Part shown: positions 54,790 to 64,000 of the stretch, in pieces
How the letters are laid out: every line of letters begins with the position of its first letter
Position numbering within the stretch: position 1 is the first letter of the stretch
NCBI RefSeq assembly: GCF_900009145.1
Contig: NZ_LN889813.1
Coordinates: 762,972-826,971 of the forward strand
Length of the DNA: 64,000 nt
Direction: 5' to 3'
Source of the DNA: Planktothrix tepida PCC 9214
GTDB taxonomy: Bacteria; Cyanobacteriota; Cyanobacteriia; Cyanobacteriales; Microcoleaceae
Translations under genes and position numbers: made by a program
The notes under the pieces: generated by a model
Database searches by the model: none
What the model was told of the DNA's origin: nothing
The model's input: the letters and a program-made list of their open reading frames with translations, nothing else

Positions 54790-55449
54790 TTATTCCATAG
54801 GTTCGACGCCTAAAGATCGTAATTGTTCGGCTAAACATTCAGCCCGATTTTGAGCTTTTAATGCAGCTTCTTCAGGAGTCGGAATAACATCACCTTCTGG
54901 GGTAAAATATCGAAGTTTTTCTTGATAAATTCCCAGACATAATCCTAACACTTCACTTTCCAATAATCCGGTAGCATTCGGAATAATTTCTTCATATTCC
55001 TGTCCGACTAATTTAAACCCTGCTAATTCTAAATCATCGGGAGAAAACCAAAAATATTCCTGGGTTCTAAAGCGATCTTGATATAAATTTTTTTTAGTAG
55101 TTTTATCGGTTTCTGCCGTTGAGTCGGAAAGCAGTTCAATAATTAAATCGGGATATTTCCCTTCTTCTTCCCAAACCACCCAAGATTTCCTCGGACGTTT
55201 ATCAGTATTTCTCACCAAGAAAAAATCCGGCCCTCGAAAGTCTCGATTTCTTAGTTGTTGACGACTAAAATAAATCGTTAAATTTGCCCCGATAAAATAA
55301 TTTGTTGTGTCTCTCCACAACCAATCTAAGCAAGATACTAATAATGCCAACTGGAGATAATGTAAGGTACTTTCCATTTCTATATATTCACTTTCAACCT
55401 GAGTTCCATCGGGCATTAAAGCCTCTAGTTGTTCTGCGGTAATTGACAT
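54790..55449 (-). CDS. Uma2 (DUF820) family putative endonuclease
   Basis: This protein of 219 aa belongs to a different Uma2 subgroup from the one at 11305. Core residues are D75 (RGPDFFLV), E105 (DLIIELLSDS) and K119/K120 (DKTTKKNLY), followed by FRTQEYFWFSPDD. The C-terminal 30 residues are a charged coiled tail typical of many cyanobacterial members (AALKAQNRAECLAEQLRSLG). Function is unproven. The MITE-like element begins 38 bp upstream of its start, and a palindromic repeat follows its stop. Confidence 0.85.
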   Translation of the reverse strand: MSITAEQLEALMPDGTQVESEYIEMESTLHYLQLALLVSCLDWLWRDTTNYFIGANLTIYFSRQQLRNRDFRGPDFFLVRNTDKRPRKSWVVWEEEGKYPDLIIELLSDSTAETDKTTKKNLYQDRFRTQEYFWFSPDDLELAGFKLVGQEYEEIIPNATGLLESEVLGLCLGIYQEKLRYFTPEGDVIPTPEEAALKAQNRAECLAEQLRSLGVEPME

Positions 55450-55487
55450 TCTTACTTCTCCTCATTTGAGGTTGGCTTAATTTATTA

Positions 55488-55704
55488 TATAGCAAGTATA
55501 AAGGAATTGTATAAAAGCAGGATTACGATTGTGAGGTTAAATAACTAATAACATCTAGCATTAACCGTTGTGATCGCCTCCTATCTTTTCCTTAAGTTGA
55601 CACCAATGGGACGTGCCTCGCCCCTACACAGGGATTTGCGTTCATTTCTTAGGATTAATAATCAGCCATGATTATGAGGGTACAATCCATTTAGACTTGC
55701 TATA
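55488..55704. mobile_element. 217-bp MITE with 24-bp terminal inverted repeats and TA flanks
   Basis: The left end starts TATAGCAAGTATAAAGGAAT (55488) and the right end finishes ATCCATTTAGACTTGCTATA (55704). Over 24 bp the two ends are inverted copies with 21 matches. The TA at both outer edges fits the target duplication of IS630/Tc1-mariner transposons. There is no transposase inside. It fills the space between dnaE and the Uma2 gene. A decayed relative lies at 38913-39083. Confidence 0.7.
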
Positions 55705-55726
55705 GTTTAAAATTTTTATATTCATT

Positions 55727-58396
55727 TTAATTTAAGTTAATCTGTTTTAATTCTAAATCTTTTTCAAAAATTTCATCAATGGGTAACATTTGACCATGAG
55801 TGGTCATAAATTTATGATCTTTTGTTGCTCGAATAACTGAACCATCTTCTAGGCAATATTCAAAAACTTCTTGTTCTCCTCGATGGTGCCATTGGGCGAT
55901 AGGTTGAGTATAGATATAACCCTGATTATTAACAGTATAAACGGTGCATTCTATTTTTTCCTCAACAATTTTACCGATGGGCATTAACCCATATTCAACA
56001 GTTAAAATTTCTGTATCATAACTCAAACAATATTCAGCGAATTGAAGCATCTGTTCAAACAATTTTTCGGCAATTTCTTGGCGAACTCCATTTTTCGTTG
56101 CCCCATCAATAAAGGTTTCCCGTTGCTTCTGCATTTCTTCCGCTTTTTTCTTCCCCATCGCGCGGCGTAATAAGTCCGCTTGACCTAAAGAATAGCCCGC
56201 TAAATCTTGAGCTAATTTCATGATTTGTTCTTGAAAGCATAAAATTCCATAGGTTTCTTTTAAAATCGGTTCTAACATCGGGTGATCATAGCGAATTTCA
56301 TCCCGTCCATGTTTACGATCAATAAATTGGGGAATTAAACCTGCATCTAATGGCCCCGGACGATAGAGGGCTAAAATAGAAGAAATATCATCTAAACAGG
56401 AAGGTTTGAGTTTTTTAACAATATCCATCATCCCAGAAGATTCTAACTGAAAAATTCCATCTAAATCCCCTTTTTCTAATAATTTATAAGTTTTCAATAC
56501 ATCTTCGGGTAACTTTTTATGGGTTTTATAAGCATCTTGCGCTCTCTTTTCTACATCAGAAGGTAGTTTTTCAGGATCAATTTTATGCTGATATTTTTCT
56601 TCAATATAATCAACGGCTTTTTGAATCATGGTTAAATTTTTTAAACCCAAAAAATCCATTTTTAATAATCCAACCGCTTCTAAATCCTCCATATAATATT
56701 GAGTAATGACCGCCCCATCATTATTACGTTGGAGGGGAACAATTTCGTCTAAAGGTTGTTTAGAAATCACCACACCCGCCGCATGAACTCCGAAGGTTTT
56801 GTTGGTTCCTTCGATACGAATTGCCATATCTAGCCATTGTTTAACTTTAATACTTCCGACTTCATCGCCTGCATCATTATGAATGGCAACATCTTCATTA
56901 TCATAAGCTTCTTTGAATTCTGGAGCGGGACTTTGATCGGAAATCATAACTTTTAAACGGGTCGGTTTTCCCCGCGAAACCGGAATTAATTTTGCCATTT
57001 GATCCGATTTTTTATAAGAAATTCCTAACACCCTGGCGACATCTTTTAACACGGCTTTAGAGGTCATGCGGTTAAAGGTAATAATTTGAGCCACCTTATC
57101 TTCGCCATATTTATCAGTCACATATTTAATCATTTCGTCTCGCCGTTCAATACAGAAATCCGTATCAATATCAGGCATCGATTTTCGTTCAGGATTCAAA
57201 AATCGTTCAAATAATAAACCGTGAAAGACCGGATCAATATTGGTAATTTTTAAGGCATAAGCTACTAATGATCCGGCGGCTGAACCTCGTCCTGGCCCTA
57301 CGGGAATATTGTTATCTCTGGCAAATTTAATATAATCCCAAACGACTAAAAAGTAAGTCGAAAACCCCATCTGTTGCATCATTTTAAGTTCATATTCTAA
57401 GCGCTCTTTATAAATAGGTTTAATCTCGCTTCGAGTTTTAGCATTCATCCGTTCTAATAACCCTTTCCAAGTCACTTCTTCTAAGTATGTATCGGCTGTA
57501 TGATCGGCAGGAATGGGATAGTCAGGAATACGAGGTTCGCCTAAAATACCCTTATAGGGTTCAACTTTATTGGCAACTTCTACGGTATTATTAATCGCTT
57601 CTTGAATAATGTCATCGGATAAATGATCTCGAAATAGTTGCGCCATTTCTTCAGCAGATTTTAAATATTCTGTACCGCTATAGCGCATTCGTTTATCTTC
57701 ATTAATTAACTTCTGGGTATTAATACAAAGTAAGGCATCATGGGCTTCCACATCGTTACAGGAGATAAAATGGGAATCATTTGTAGCCACAATTTTAATA
57801 TTTAATTCTTGACTAATATTAACAATCTCAACATTAACCATCCGATCTTCTGGAGAGCCATGATCTTGAATTTCCAAATAAAAATCCTCTCCAAATACAT
57901 CTTTATACCATTGAGCAACTTTTCGCGCCACATCATACCGTCCTTGTAAAATTGCCTGGGGAATTTCTCCGCCTAAACAAGCACTGGTAACAATTAACCC
58001 TTCATGATATTGTTCTAATAGCTCTTTATTAATACAGGGACGTGCAAAAATGCCTTTTCCTTGAAATCCTTGCAGGTGTGAAATGGTTGTTAATTTAACT
58101 AAATTTTTATACCCTTGGGTATTTTTTGCCAAGACGACTTGATGATATTTTTTCCGTCGAGAATCTTGAATATTAACATCCCCATTAACTACATACATCT
58201 CATTGCCAATAATGGGTTTAATATTCTTATTTCGACAAATTTTAATTAACTCAATTGCCCCATACATGACACCATGATCGGTGACAGCGATCGCAGGCAT
58301 TCCTAACTCTAATGCTCGATCAATTAATTGAGGTAATTGAGATGCACCATCTAGTAAACTATAATCACTATGAATATGTAAACCGACAAAAGACAT
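55727..58396 (-). CDS. dnaE: DNA polymerase III alpha subunit, N-terminal part, fused to split-intein N half
   Basis: This protein of 889 aa has a PHP domain (about 4-200, [15 protein letters not shown] and VTDHGVMYG), then the polymerase core with catalytic aspartates D409, D411, D413 (PDIDTDF) and the second acidic region. The DnaE sequence stops at FAEY (789). Residues 790-889 are the N half of the cyanobacterial DnaE split intein: C790 in [14 protein letters not shown], then TxxH block (RATKDHKFM). The C half must be encoded by a separate dnaE-C gene elsewhere, and protein trans-splicing restores the replicative polymerase. The gene diverges from menD across 46 bp. Confidence 0.97.
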   Translation of the reverse strand: MSFVGLHIHSDYSLLDGASQLPQLIDRALELGMPAIAVTDHGVMYGAIELIKICRNKNIKPIIGNEMYVVNGDVNIQDSRRKKYHQVVLAKNTQGYKNLVKLTTISHLQGFQGKGIFARPCINKELLEQYHEGLIVTSACLGGEIPQAILQGRYDVARKVAQWYKDVFGEDFYLEIQDHGSPEDRMVNVEIVNISQELNIKIVATNDSHFISCNDVEAHDALLCINTQKLINEDKRMRYSGTEYLKSAEEMAQLFRDHLSDDIIQEAINNTVEVANKVEPYKGILGEPRIPDYPIPADHTADTYLEEVTWKGLLERMNAKTRSEIKPIYKERLEYELKMMQQMGFSTYFLVVWDYIKFARDNNIPVGPGRGSAAGSLVAYALKITNIDPVFHGLLFERFLNPERKSMPDIDTDFCIERRDEMIKYVTDKYGEDKVAQIITFNRMTSKAVLKDVARVLGISYKKSDQMAKLIPVSRGKPTRLKVMISDQSPAPEFKEAYDNEDVAIHNDAGDEVGSIKVKQWLDMAIRIEGTNKTFGVHAAGVVISKQPLDEIVPLQRNNDGAVITQYYMEDLEAVGLLKMDFLGLKNLTMIQKAVDYIEEKYQHKIDPEKLPSDVEKRAQDAYKTHKKLPEDVLKTYKLLEKGDLDGIFQLESSGMMDIVKKLKPSCLDDISSILALYRPGPLDAGLIPQFIDRKHGRDEIRYDHPMLEPILKETYGILCFQEQIMKLAQDLAGYSLGQADLLRRAMGKKKAEEMQKQRETFIDGATKNGVRQEIAEKLFEQMLQFAEYCLSYDTEILTVEYGLMPIGKIVEEKIECTVYTVNNQGYIYTQPIAQWHHRGEQEVFEYCLEDGSVIRATKDHKFMTTHGQMLPIDEIFEKDLELKQINLN
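55730..56029 (-). other. Split-intein N fragment coding region (DnaE-n)
   Basis: This 100-codon segment starts with the splice-junction Cys (codon at 56027-56029) after the extein residues AEY. It ends at the gene stop. Blocks A (CLSYDTEIL) and B ([13 protein letters not shown], with the conserved Thr and His) are intact. It closely resembles the fast-splicing Npu-type N half. No homing endonuclease is present, as in all cyanobacterial split DnaE inteins. Confidence 0.95.
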
Positions 58397-58442
58397 GGTT
58401 GAGTTCCTTTATTAAATTAAACTTAAAAATACTTGAGATAAA

Positions 58443-60206
58443 ATGATTGACTTTCGTAATATTAACACAGTTTGGGCATCCATATTAGTGGAAACCCTCG
58501 CTCAATTAGGATTAAAAACAGCCATTCTTTGTCCCGGTTCCCGTTCTACTCCTTTAACCCTTGCTTTTGCTCAACATTCTAGCATAGAAACGATTCCGAT
58601 TTTAGATGAACGGTCTGCCTGTTTTTTTGCGTTAGGAATTGCAAAAAGATCGGGTTTACCGACGGTTTTAGTGTGTACGTCAGGAACCGCCAGTGCTAAT
58701 TTTTATCCGGCTATTATCGAAGCAAAAGAAAGCCGAGTACCTTTATTAATTCTAACAGCAGATCGTCCCCCGGAATTACGAGATTGTCATGCAGGTCAAA
58801 CTATTGATCAAGTTAAATTATATGGGAATTATCCTAACTTTCAAACAGAATTAACGGTTCCGAGTTTAGATTTAGGATTGTTACGTTATTTGCGACAAAC
58901 CTTAATTTATGCTTGGGAGCGATCGCAACTTCCCATCCCTGGCGTTGTCCATCTGAATATACCTTTTCGTGACCCGTTACATCCCGTTTCTCAAGCGGAA
59001 GCCACAGCTTTAAAAAGTGTATTTCCTGATGATTTTTTTACCAAAATTAATCTGATCAAAGCTCCTGTTTTATCGAGTTTTCATGCTTCTGATTATTTTA
59101 AACTCTGGTATAATTATTCCCAAGGAATTATTATTGCTGGGGTGGCACAACCTCAAAATTCAGAAGTTTATTGTCAAGCTATCACCCACCTTTCTCAACA
59201 GTTAAACTACCCCGTATTAGCCGAAGGATTATCTCCCGTTAGGAATTATTCTAACCTAAATCCCTATTTAATTTCAACCTATGATTTAATCTTAAGAAAT
59301 TCTACCTTAGCCGAAAAACTTGCGCCTCAAGTTGTGATTCAAATTGGAGATTTACCCACCAGTAAAACCCTGAGAAACTGGTTAGAACAACAACAACCCG
59401 ATTATTTTATCCTTGACCCTAGCTATCAGAATTTAGATGGGTTGCATGGAAAAACAACCCATTTAAGAATATCAATTGAACAGTTATCAGAACAAATTTA
59501 TCGCCGGGAAGCTCCAGACACCTTAAATTTGACTGAATCTCAATTCTATTGTCATCTTTGGTGTGAGTTAGAAGCTCAAGCGAGAACTACCATTGATCAA
59601 CAATTAGAACCTATTAACTTATTAATAGAACCTAAAGTTGCTTGGTTGCTGCCTCAAATTCTACCTCAAAACACCCCCATTTTTATTGCTAATAGTATGC
59701 CAGTCCGAGATGTAGAATTCTTTTGGGCTCCTAATTCTTTAAATATTCAACCCTTTTTTAATCGGGGTGCAAATGGGATTGATGGGACTTTATCCACTGC
59801 GTTAGGAATAGCCCATCATCAGCAAAGTAGTATTTTATTAACCGGAGATTTAGCTTTACTCCATGACACCAATGGATTTTTAATCAGCAACAAATTCATC
59901 GGTCATTTAACGATTATTTTAATTAATAATAATGGCGGTGGGATTTTTGAAATGTTACCCATTTCTCAATTTAATCCTCCCTTTGAAGATTATTTTGCCA
60001 CCCCTCAAAATATTAATTTTGCTCAATTAGCCACTACTTATAATGTTGAGTATGAACAAATTAAATCTTGGGAACAACTACAACAACGTTTAAATCCGCT
60101 TCCCGAAACAGGAATTAGAATCTTAGAAATCCCAACAAATCGCAAAAAAGATGCTCAATGGCGACAACAGTATTTAAGGGAATTAGCAGATAAATTAAAG
60201 TTTTAG
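58443..60206 (+). CDS. menD: SEPHCHC synthase (menaquinone/phylloquinone pathway)
   Basis: This protein of 587 aa is a thiamine-diphosphate enzyme joining 2-oxoglutarate to isochorismate. It is needed in cyanobacteria for phylloquinone, the photosystem I quinone. Marks are the N-terminal pyrimidine-binding domain (ILCPGSRSTPLTLAFAQH with the catalytic-region E in DERSACFFALGIAKRSG). The C-terminal ThDP motif is GDLALLHDTNG...NNNGGGIFEMLPI. It is complete. Its last codons and stop (TAG 60204-60206) overlap the end of the convergent ligase-like gene inside a palindromic repeat. Confidence 0.96.
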   Translation: MIDFRNINTVWASILVETLAQLGLKTAILCPGSRSTPLTLAFAQHSSIETIPILDERSACFFALGIAKRSGLPTVLVCTSGTASANFYPAIIEAKESRVPLLILTADRPPELRDCHAGQTIDQVKLYGNYPNFQTELTVPSLDLGLLRYLRQTLIYAWERSQLPIPGVVHLNIPFRDPLHPVSQAEATALKSVFPDDFFTKINLIKAPVLSSFHASDYFKLWYNYSQGIIIAGVAQPQNSEVYCQAITHLSQQLNYPVLAEGLSPVRNYSNLNPYLISTYDLILRNSTLAEKLAPQVVIQIGDLPTSKTLRNWLEQQQPDYFILDPSYQNLDGLHGKTTHLRISIEQLSEQIYRREAPDTLNLTESQFYCHLWCELEAQARTTIDQQLEPINLLIEPKVAWLLPQILPQNTPIFIANSMPVRDVEFFWAPNSLNIQPFFNRGANGIDGTLSTALGIAHHQQSSILLTGDLALLHDTNGFLISNKFIGHLTIILINNNGGGIFEMLPISQFNPPFEDYFATPQNINFAQLATTYNVEYEQIKSWEQLQQRLNPLPETGIRILEIPTNRKKDAQWRQQYLRELADKLKF

Positions 60207-61528
60207 AAACCCGGTTTCTGAAGTTGCCAAACTCTTCGGCGTTTTTGACCTATTGGAATAGCCGGAAATTCATCAAGAAATACAATTTCAGGCATCTCAC
60301 AGTGCAGACGTTCAAAAAGTGATTTTAACGATTTCTTAACCTCTTCTTGAATCACATCTTTTTCTCGATTTCTAACTTTCAAAGCAACTTCTATCCGATT
60401 AAAACTTAACTGCATGACTTGATAATCTTCAATATCCGCAGAAACCATAATAATTGTCCTCCGAATAAAATCAGGAAAAATTCTTACCCATTCATTTGTA
60501 GACTGATGAGGTAGATAAAAAATATCATCCTGTCGTCCTTCAATTCGTTCAATTGCCATTAATATTGATCCACATTGACAGGGTGTTTTACGTTCGACTA
60601 AAATATCATTCAGTTTATAACGGATTATCGGTTGCGTTTTGCGTCTAAAATCGGTTATAATCGGCATAAATCGAGATTGATTATCATCTAAATAGTCTTT
60701 CTGAATAGCAACAATATCCTCATTGAGATGTAAAGTTCCATAATCACAGGTATAACCTAAAAATCCTTCTGTACATTGATAAACTTGATGAATCATTTGA
60801 TTAAAAACACCGCTCATATAATCAGCATCTAAAGGATCAAGCACTTCTGCAACAGAAACTATTTTTTTTGGTGATATTTTTAAACAGCCTTGTGCTTGAG
60901 ATTCCGCTAATAATCTTAATAAAGAAGCAGGTGCAACTAAAAGTGTGGGTTGATAATGATTTAATCGTTGAATATGGTTGGTAATTGGGTCTAATAAATC
61001 AAAGAATTGGAACTGCAAATGCCGACTTTTTACCGTTTCATATAATCGACTATTTGCCCTCAGAAAAAATGCAATTTTTTCAGGGTATAAAATAAAATTG
61101 GGTAATAATTTAGCTAAAATGGTTCCAGCCCAAATCCATTGTTCCTGAGAACTAACTAAAAATAATCCTCGATTTCCACTGGTTCCCGTTGATAATCCAA
61201 CGGTATAGCCGTATAAATTAGAGTTAAAATCCCGTGTTTGTTCAGCTTTTAACGCTATTTCAAAGGCTTCTGAGGCTGAAATTCCAACGGTATTAAGTTG
61301 ATCAAAGTTTTCCATCATTTTTGCTTTATCAATCATCGGAAAATTTTGCCAATCAGAAATTTCTAAACCTTGATAATACTGTTGATAAAAGGGAGATTTT
61401 GGCAAAACCTTATTGAAAAACTTCTGAACCTGTTGATTTTGCCAAGTTAATAATTGTTCTCGGCTGTTGAATTGTCTAAAATATTTTGTTTGTAAATAAT
61501 GTTTAAGAATGGTTAATGTGCGTTTCAT
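60203..61528 (-). CDS. PaaK / F390-synthetase-related adenylate-forming enzyme
   Basis: This protein of 441 aa carries the phosphate loop of AMP-forming ligases as STGTSGNRG (about 113-121), then the adenine and acyl pocket (VAEVLDPLDADYMSGVF, YQCTEGFLGYTC). The DFRRKTQPIIRYKLNDI region corresponds to the hinge. A cluster CQCG near residue 316 may be structural. It resembles phenylacetate-CoA ligase and CapK-like proteins but lacks a certain substrate. Its C-terminal QKPGF comes from the interspersed palindrome at 60205. It is convergent with menD, overlapping by 4 bp. Confidence 0.8.
   Translation of the reverse strand: MKRTLTILKHYLQTKYFRQFNSREQLLTWQNQQVQKFFNKVLPKSPFYQQYYQGLEISDWQNFPMIDKAKMMENFDQLNTVGISASEAFEIALKAEQTRDFNSNLYGYTVGLSTGTSGNRGLFLVSSQEQWIWAGTILAKLLPNFILYPEKIAFFLRANSRLYETVKSRHLQFQFFDLLDPITNHIQRLNHYQPTLLVAPASLLRLLAESQAQGCLKISPKKIVSVAEVLDPLDADYMSGVFNQMIHQVYQCTEGFLGYTCDYGTLHLNEDIVAIQKDYLDDNQSRFMPIITDFRRKTQPIIRYKLNDILVERKTPCQCGSILMAIERIEGRQDDIFYLPHQSTNEWVRIFPDFIRRTIIMVSADIEDYQVMQLSFNRIEVALKVRNREKDVIQEEVKKSLKSLFERLHCEMPEIVFLDEFPAIPIGQKRRRVWQLQKPGF
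60205..60219. repeat. Palindrome AGAAACCCGGTTTCT across two gene ends
   Basis: This 15-bp near-perfect palindrome (odd centre) covers the last bases of the menD stop codon and the final codons of the opposing ligase-like gene. It is identical to the core of the family at 3210-3270 and 10430-10494. Confidence 0.8.
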
Positions 61529-61859
61529 TTTAATAATATCCTTGTAGGGTATGTTTTAAGCAGGATGATTATTATTGTATTGAATCAATAGATGGTGCGT
61601 GTGCTGCGATGACTAAAGGTTACAATGGCCTGTTGTATTGAATTAATATAGGGTGCGTGCGATGCAGCTTACGCACCCTACATATTACAGATAAAATTCA
61701 GTAAATTTACGGTTTATTTTTATGATTTTATCCTCTATTCTGATATTGGGAACTTTGAGCGATCGCTTCTGCTGAACCCTTGATCAATATTTCTACCCGC
61801 TTCCATTCTCCACATCACCCCCCCTCTCTGCTGCTTTCCATCTACCTCAAACACAAATT
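61529..61859. repeat. Intergenic region with a duplicated GGTGCGTG repeat
   Basis: TTGTATTGAATCAATAGATG-GTGCGTG at 61575-61602 recurs with small changes at 61633-61659. The second copy extends into a hairpin TAGGGTGCGT/ACGCACCCTA (61649-61680), a repeat common in cyanobacteria. A HIP1 octamer follows near 61760. There is no gene. Confidence 0.65.
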
Positions 61860-63218
61860 ATGACAAATAAACCATCATTTGACCTAGCCAAACAAGGTGA
61901 TCCGCAAGAGATTGCTAGACTAATCACTTATTTAATGACAGAACAAGAAATTATTGCTTTTGCAGAATTCAAGCAAGATTATCTGGAAATTAGCTTAGAA
62001 TCTACCCCTGTTTCTCCACAACAAGAATCTGTTGCAGTTGTTGAGAGGATCATGCAAAAATTAAACTGTCCTTATATTAAATCAGTTGTTATTCAAGGTA
62101 AAGAACTAGCACTAGAGGAACCGATTTGGACTGAATGTATTAGTTTAGAGCAAAAAACTAAACCCCATCAAAAAAAATCCACCTTCACTTTTTTTCAGGG
62201 GTTAAAATGGCCAGTTTGGTTTCCCTATCCCAATTCTTGGTTGAGAACCATTCTGCTAATCGTTTGGATTATCTCTGTTGCTAAAATTACCCTATTTTGG
62301 GGAGCATTGATAGGGGGATTAACTTCAGATATTGAAATTGATCCTCGACCATTTTTACAATCATTGGGAATCGCATTTTTAATCTCTGGAGTCATTTATT
62401 CCTACGCGCACCACTGGATTTTTAATCGATCATTGCGGTATTTTTCCCCTTGGACACCCCATTATAGAAGTTTATGGGAAGGAATTTATGCTTTAATTGT
62501 CTTCTTGTTATCTATACTCATTGTTTTAGGCATTTTAATTCCCTTTTATCCAATTGAGAATTGCTATTCTTACATTATAGACAACTTTCAAGTTCAAGCG
62601 TGTCGTTTTCGAGAGCATCAGCAATGGGTAGAATCAGCAGGATTATTACAGATTATTTGCATTTTGTATCTCTATCAAATTGAATATCTGATTCGCCATA
62701 ATCCTCAATTGAAAAAAAATGTGATTTTAATGGGATGTATTGGTTTAATTGCGGCGGTATCCATTCCTCTGTATTCTAAAAACATAGAAAATATTAAAAC
62801 GGTACGTTCTTGGGTTGTTTCTTATCTTCCTGAAGGGAGAAAAACTGAAAATATTGTTAATAAAAATAGCGCAACCCAAACTGAGGCTTATTTAAACCGT
62901 GATGGAATTGCTCAAGAACAAATTCAACAAGATCAAAGTCGTTTAGAGTCTAATTACCAACCTCTAACTCCATCCTTAAAACCACCAGAAACTTATTTTC
63001 AACAAGGGTTAAATGAAGCGAATACCGCAGCGTTATTAACACAAACTTCTAAATCAAAAGATGAATGGGAATTTGTAGCTAGTCAATGGGAAAAAGCCAT
63101 TGAAAATATGAAAGCGGTTTCGACTTCTGATGTTAATTATGGGAAAGCACAACAACGGGTTATTCAGTATCAAAAAAATCTGGATTATGCGCGTTTAGCT
63201 GCTAGTCGTGCTAAATAG
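61860..63218 (+). CDS. Cyanobacterial multi-pass membrane protein of unknown function
   Basis: This protein of 452 aa has a soluble N-terminal domain (1-105). About five membrane helices lie at roughly 128-150, 165-185, 208-232, 262-280 and 288-308. A soluble C-terminal domain with long helices follows (WEFVASQWEKAIENMKAVSTSDVNYGKAQQRVIQYQKNLDYA). That last block is a motif seen at the end of many cyanobacterial proteins. No enzymatic motif is visible. It stands alone between repeats and the ATPase gene. Confidence 0.65.
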   Translation: MTNKPSFDLAKQGDPQEIARLITYLMTEQEIIAFAEFKQDYLEISLESTPVSPQQESVAVVERIMQKLNCPYIKSVVIQGKELALEEPIWTECISLEQKTKPHQKKSTFTFFQGLKWPVWFPYPNSWLRTILLIVWIISVAKITLFWGALIGGLTSDIEIDPRPFLQSLGIAFLISGVIYSYAHHWIFNRSLRYFSPWTPHYRSLWEGIYALIVFLLSILIVLGILIPFYPIENCYSYIIDNFQVQACRFREHQQWVESAGLLQIICILYLYQIEYLIRHNPQLKKNVILMGCIGLIAAVSIPLYSKNIENIKTVRSWVVSYLPEGRKTENIVNKNSATQTEAYLNRDGIAQEQIQQDQSRLESNYQPLTPSLKPPETYFQQGLNEANTAALLTQTSKSKDEWEFVASQWEKAIENMKAVSTSDVNYGKAQQRVIQYQKNLDYARLAASRAK

Positions 63219-63301
63219 TAAAACGAGCTAGACAACTTCTAGACTCAATGTGCTAAAGTTAAAGTAGATTAGGGCTATTTTTACAGCACAATTTGATTAA
63301 T

Positions 63302-64000
63302 ATGCTTGAACATATAGAAATTCAAAATTTTAGATGTTTTGAAGATACTAAAATTTTAGGGTTTAAACGAGTGAATTTAATTGGAGGTAAAAATAACGCA
63401 GGAAAAACAGCTTTTTTAGAAGCTTTACTGCTGCATAACTTTCCTCGCCCTAAAAGTATAATTGAACTGAAGAAAATTAGGAGAGAATCTTCAGAGATTT
63501 CAAAATCAAGACCTGAACGGACTTGGGATAATTTTTTTTTAGATCAAAGCCATCAAGGGCAAATAAAAATTAGTGGTGGAGATTCAGAAAATTTGAAAAC
63601 GATAGAGCTTTCTATTTCGGATACAATTAACTCTGAAGATCAACAAGATATAAAAAAATTGATTGACTTTATTTCTCAAAATGAATCAGTAACATCACTT
63701 AATATTAAAGTCATTCAAAATCAAGAGAAAATATCTGAATCTTCGGTAATTTCAAGCTCTAACGGAATAATTTCAGTGAATGGTTCAGACTCCATTGATA
63801 TACCCATTATCCCCTCTGGTTTAAGAATGTCGAATCAAGAGTTAGCTGAAGCTTATGATAAAGCTCGTTTAGATGAAAAAGATGGTGAAGTTTTAAAATT
63901 ATTACAAATTCTTGATTCATCAATTCAAGAAGTCGATAGTTTTTTGATTGGTGAACCTACTTTATATTTAAGAAGCATCAATAAACGTCGTTTACCGATT
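63302..64000 (+). CDS. OLD/RecF-like AAA ATPase, 5' part only
   Basis: The frame opens at the ATG 63302 and stays open to the window end (233 codons). The start is typical of SMC/RecF/OLD ATPases: MLEHIEIQNFRCFEDTKI, then Walker A GGKNNAGKTAFLEALLL. The following region is a divergent, Ser/Asn-rich insertion with no Walker B yet visible. Proteins of this type occur in DNA repair and in phage-defence systems such as Gabija, Septu or OLD. Which applies depends on the missing C-terminal half and the next gene. Confidence 0.75.
   Translation, partial: MLEHIEIQNFRCFEDTKILGFKRVNLIGGKNNAGKTAFLEALLLHNFPRPKSIIELKKIRRESSEISKSRPERTWDNFFLDQSHQGQIKISGGDSENLKTIELSISDTINSEDQQDIKKLIDFISQNESVTSLNIKVIQNQEKISESSVISSSNGIISVNGSDSIDIPIIPSGLRMSNQELAEAYDKARLDEKDGEVLKLLQILDSSIQEVDSFLIGEPTLYLRSINKRRLPI

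Overview
The window looks like chromosomal DNA of a filamentous, AT-rich cyanobacterium. I infer an Oscillatoriales/Planktothrix-like organism. The evidence is the many GCGATCGC (HIP1) octamers, a dnaE gene that stops inside a split-intein N half, a TIGR02652-type protein, GUN4-tailed Ser/Thr kinases, Uma2 (DUF820) genes, TPR and pentapeptide proteins, and abundant short palindromic repeats. I saw no rRNA, tRNA or CRISPR. The genus is not proven.

Layout. 1-2.3 kb: the 3' end of a J-domain gene, then a scar holding the tail of a Uma2 gene, the tail of a reverse-strand PIN-toxin gene and a frameshifted ISL3-family element. 2.3-8.7 kb: a two-domain QueD/PTPS protein, a membrane-anchored TPR protein, an SDR, a RibD-C reductase and a DUF482-type acyltransferase. 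8.9-12.1 kb: a zinc-ribbon/kinase/GUN4 protein, a UPF0175-HicA-HicB cassette, and a Uma2 gene followed by a dense palindrome/tandem-repeat patch. 12.1-16 kb: tyrS diverging from a class A PBP, then a structured intergenic region and a small RHH protein.

16-26 kb is a signalling block. A forward GAF histidine kinase converges on a reverse series: AI-2E-type permease, FIST sensor, 1224-aa hybrid kinase, stand-alone receiver and receiver-adenylate cyclase. It reads as a ligand-sensing phosphorelay possibly ending in cAMP. 26-39 kb: a tandem double glycosyltransferase, a His-rich COG0523 GTPase, dtd, an Hsp70-like/MCE pair, a gamma-carbonic anhydrase-like protein, TIGR02652, VOC, a cupredoxin, a 39-aa membrane peptide, a polysaccharide deacetylase and a DJ-1/helical-domain fusion. 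39-47.6 kb: a P-loop kinase, a 2081-aa TamB homologue with 88-residue internal repeats, a pentapeptide protein and cutA.

47.7-64 kb: a lipoprotein and APC permease pair, murD, glyS, a second Uma2 gene, a TA-flanked MITE, dnaE-N with its intein half, menD convergent with a PaaK/F390-synthetase-like gene, a cyanobacterial membrane protein, and the start of an OLD/RecF-like ATPase cut by the window edge.

The main non-coding theme is repeat traffic. There are at least three palindrome families, one MITE-like element with a decayed relative, and an array beside a Uma2 gene. One palindrome family has been absorbed into the 3' ends of coding sequences. The best candidates for a less-described system are the FIST-to-cyclase relay and the Uma2/palindrome association; both are inference from layout.
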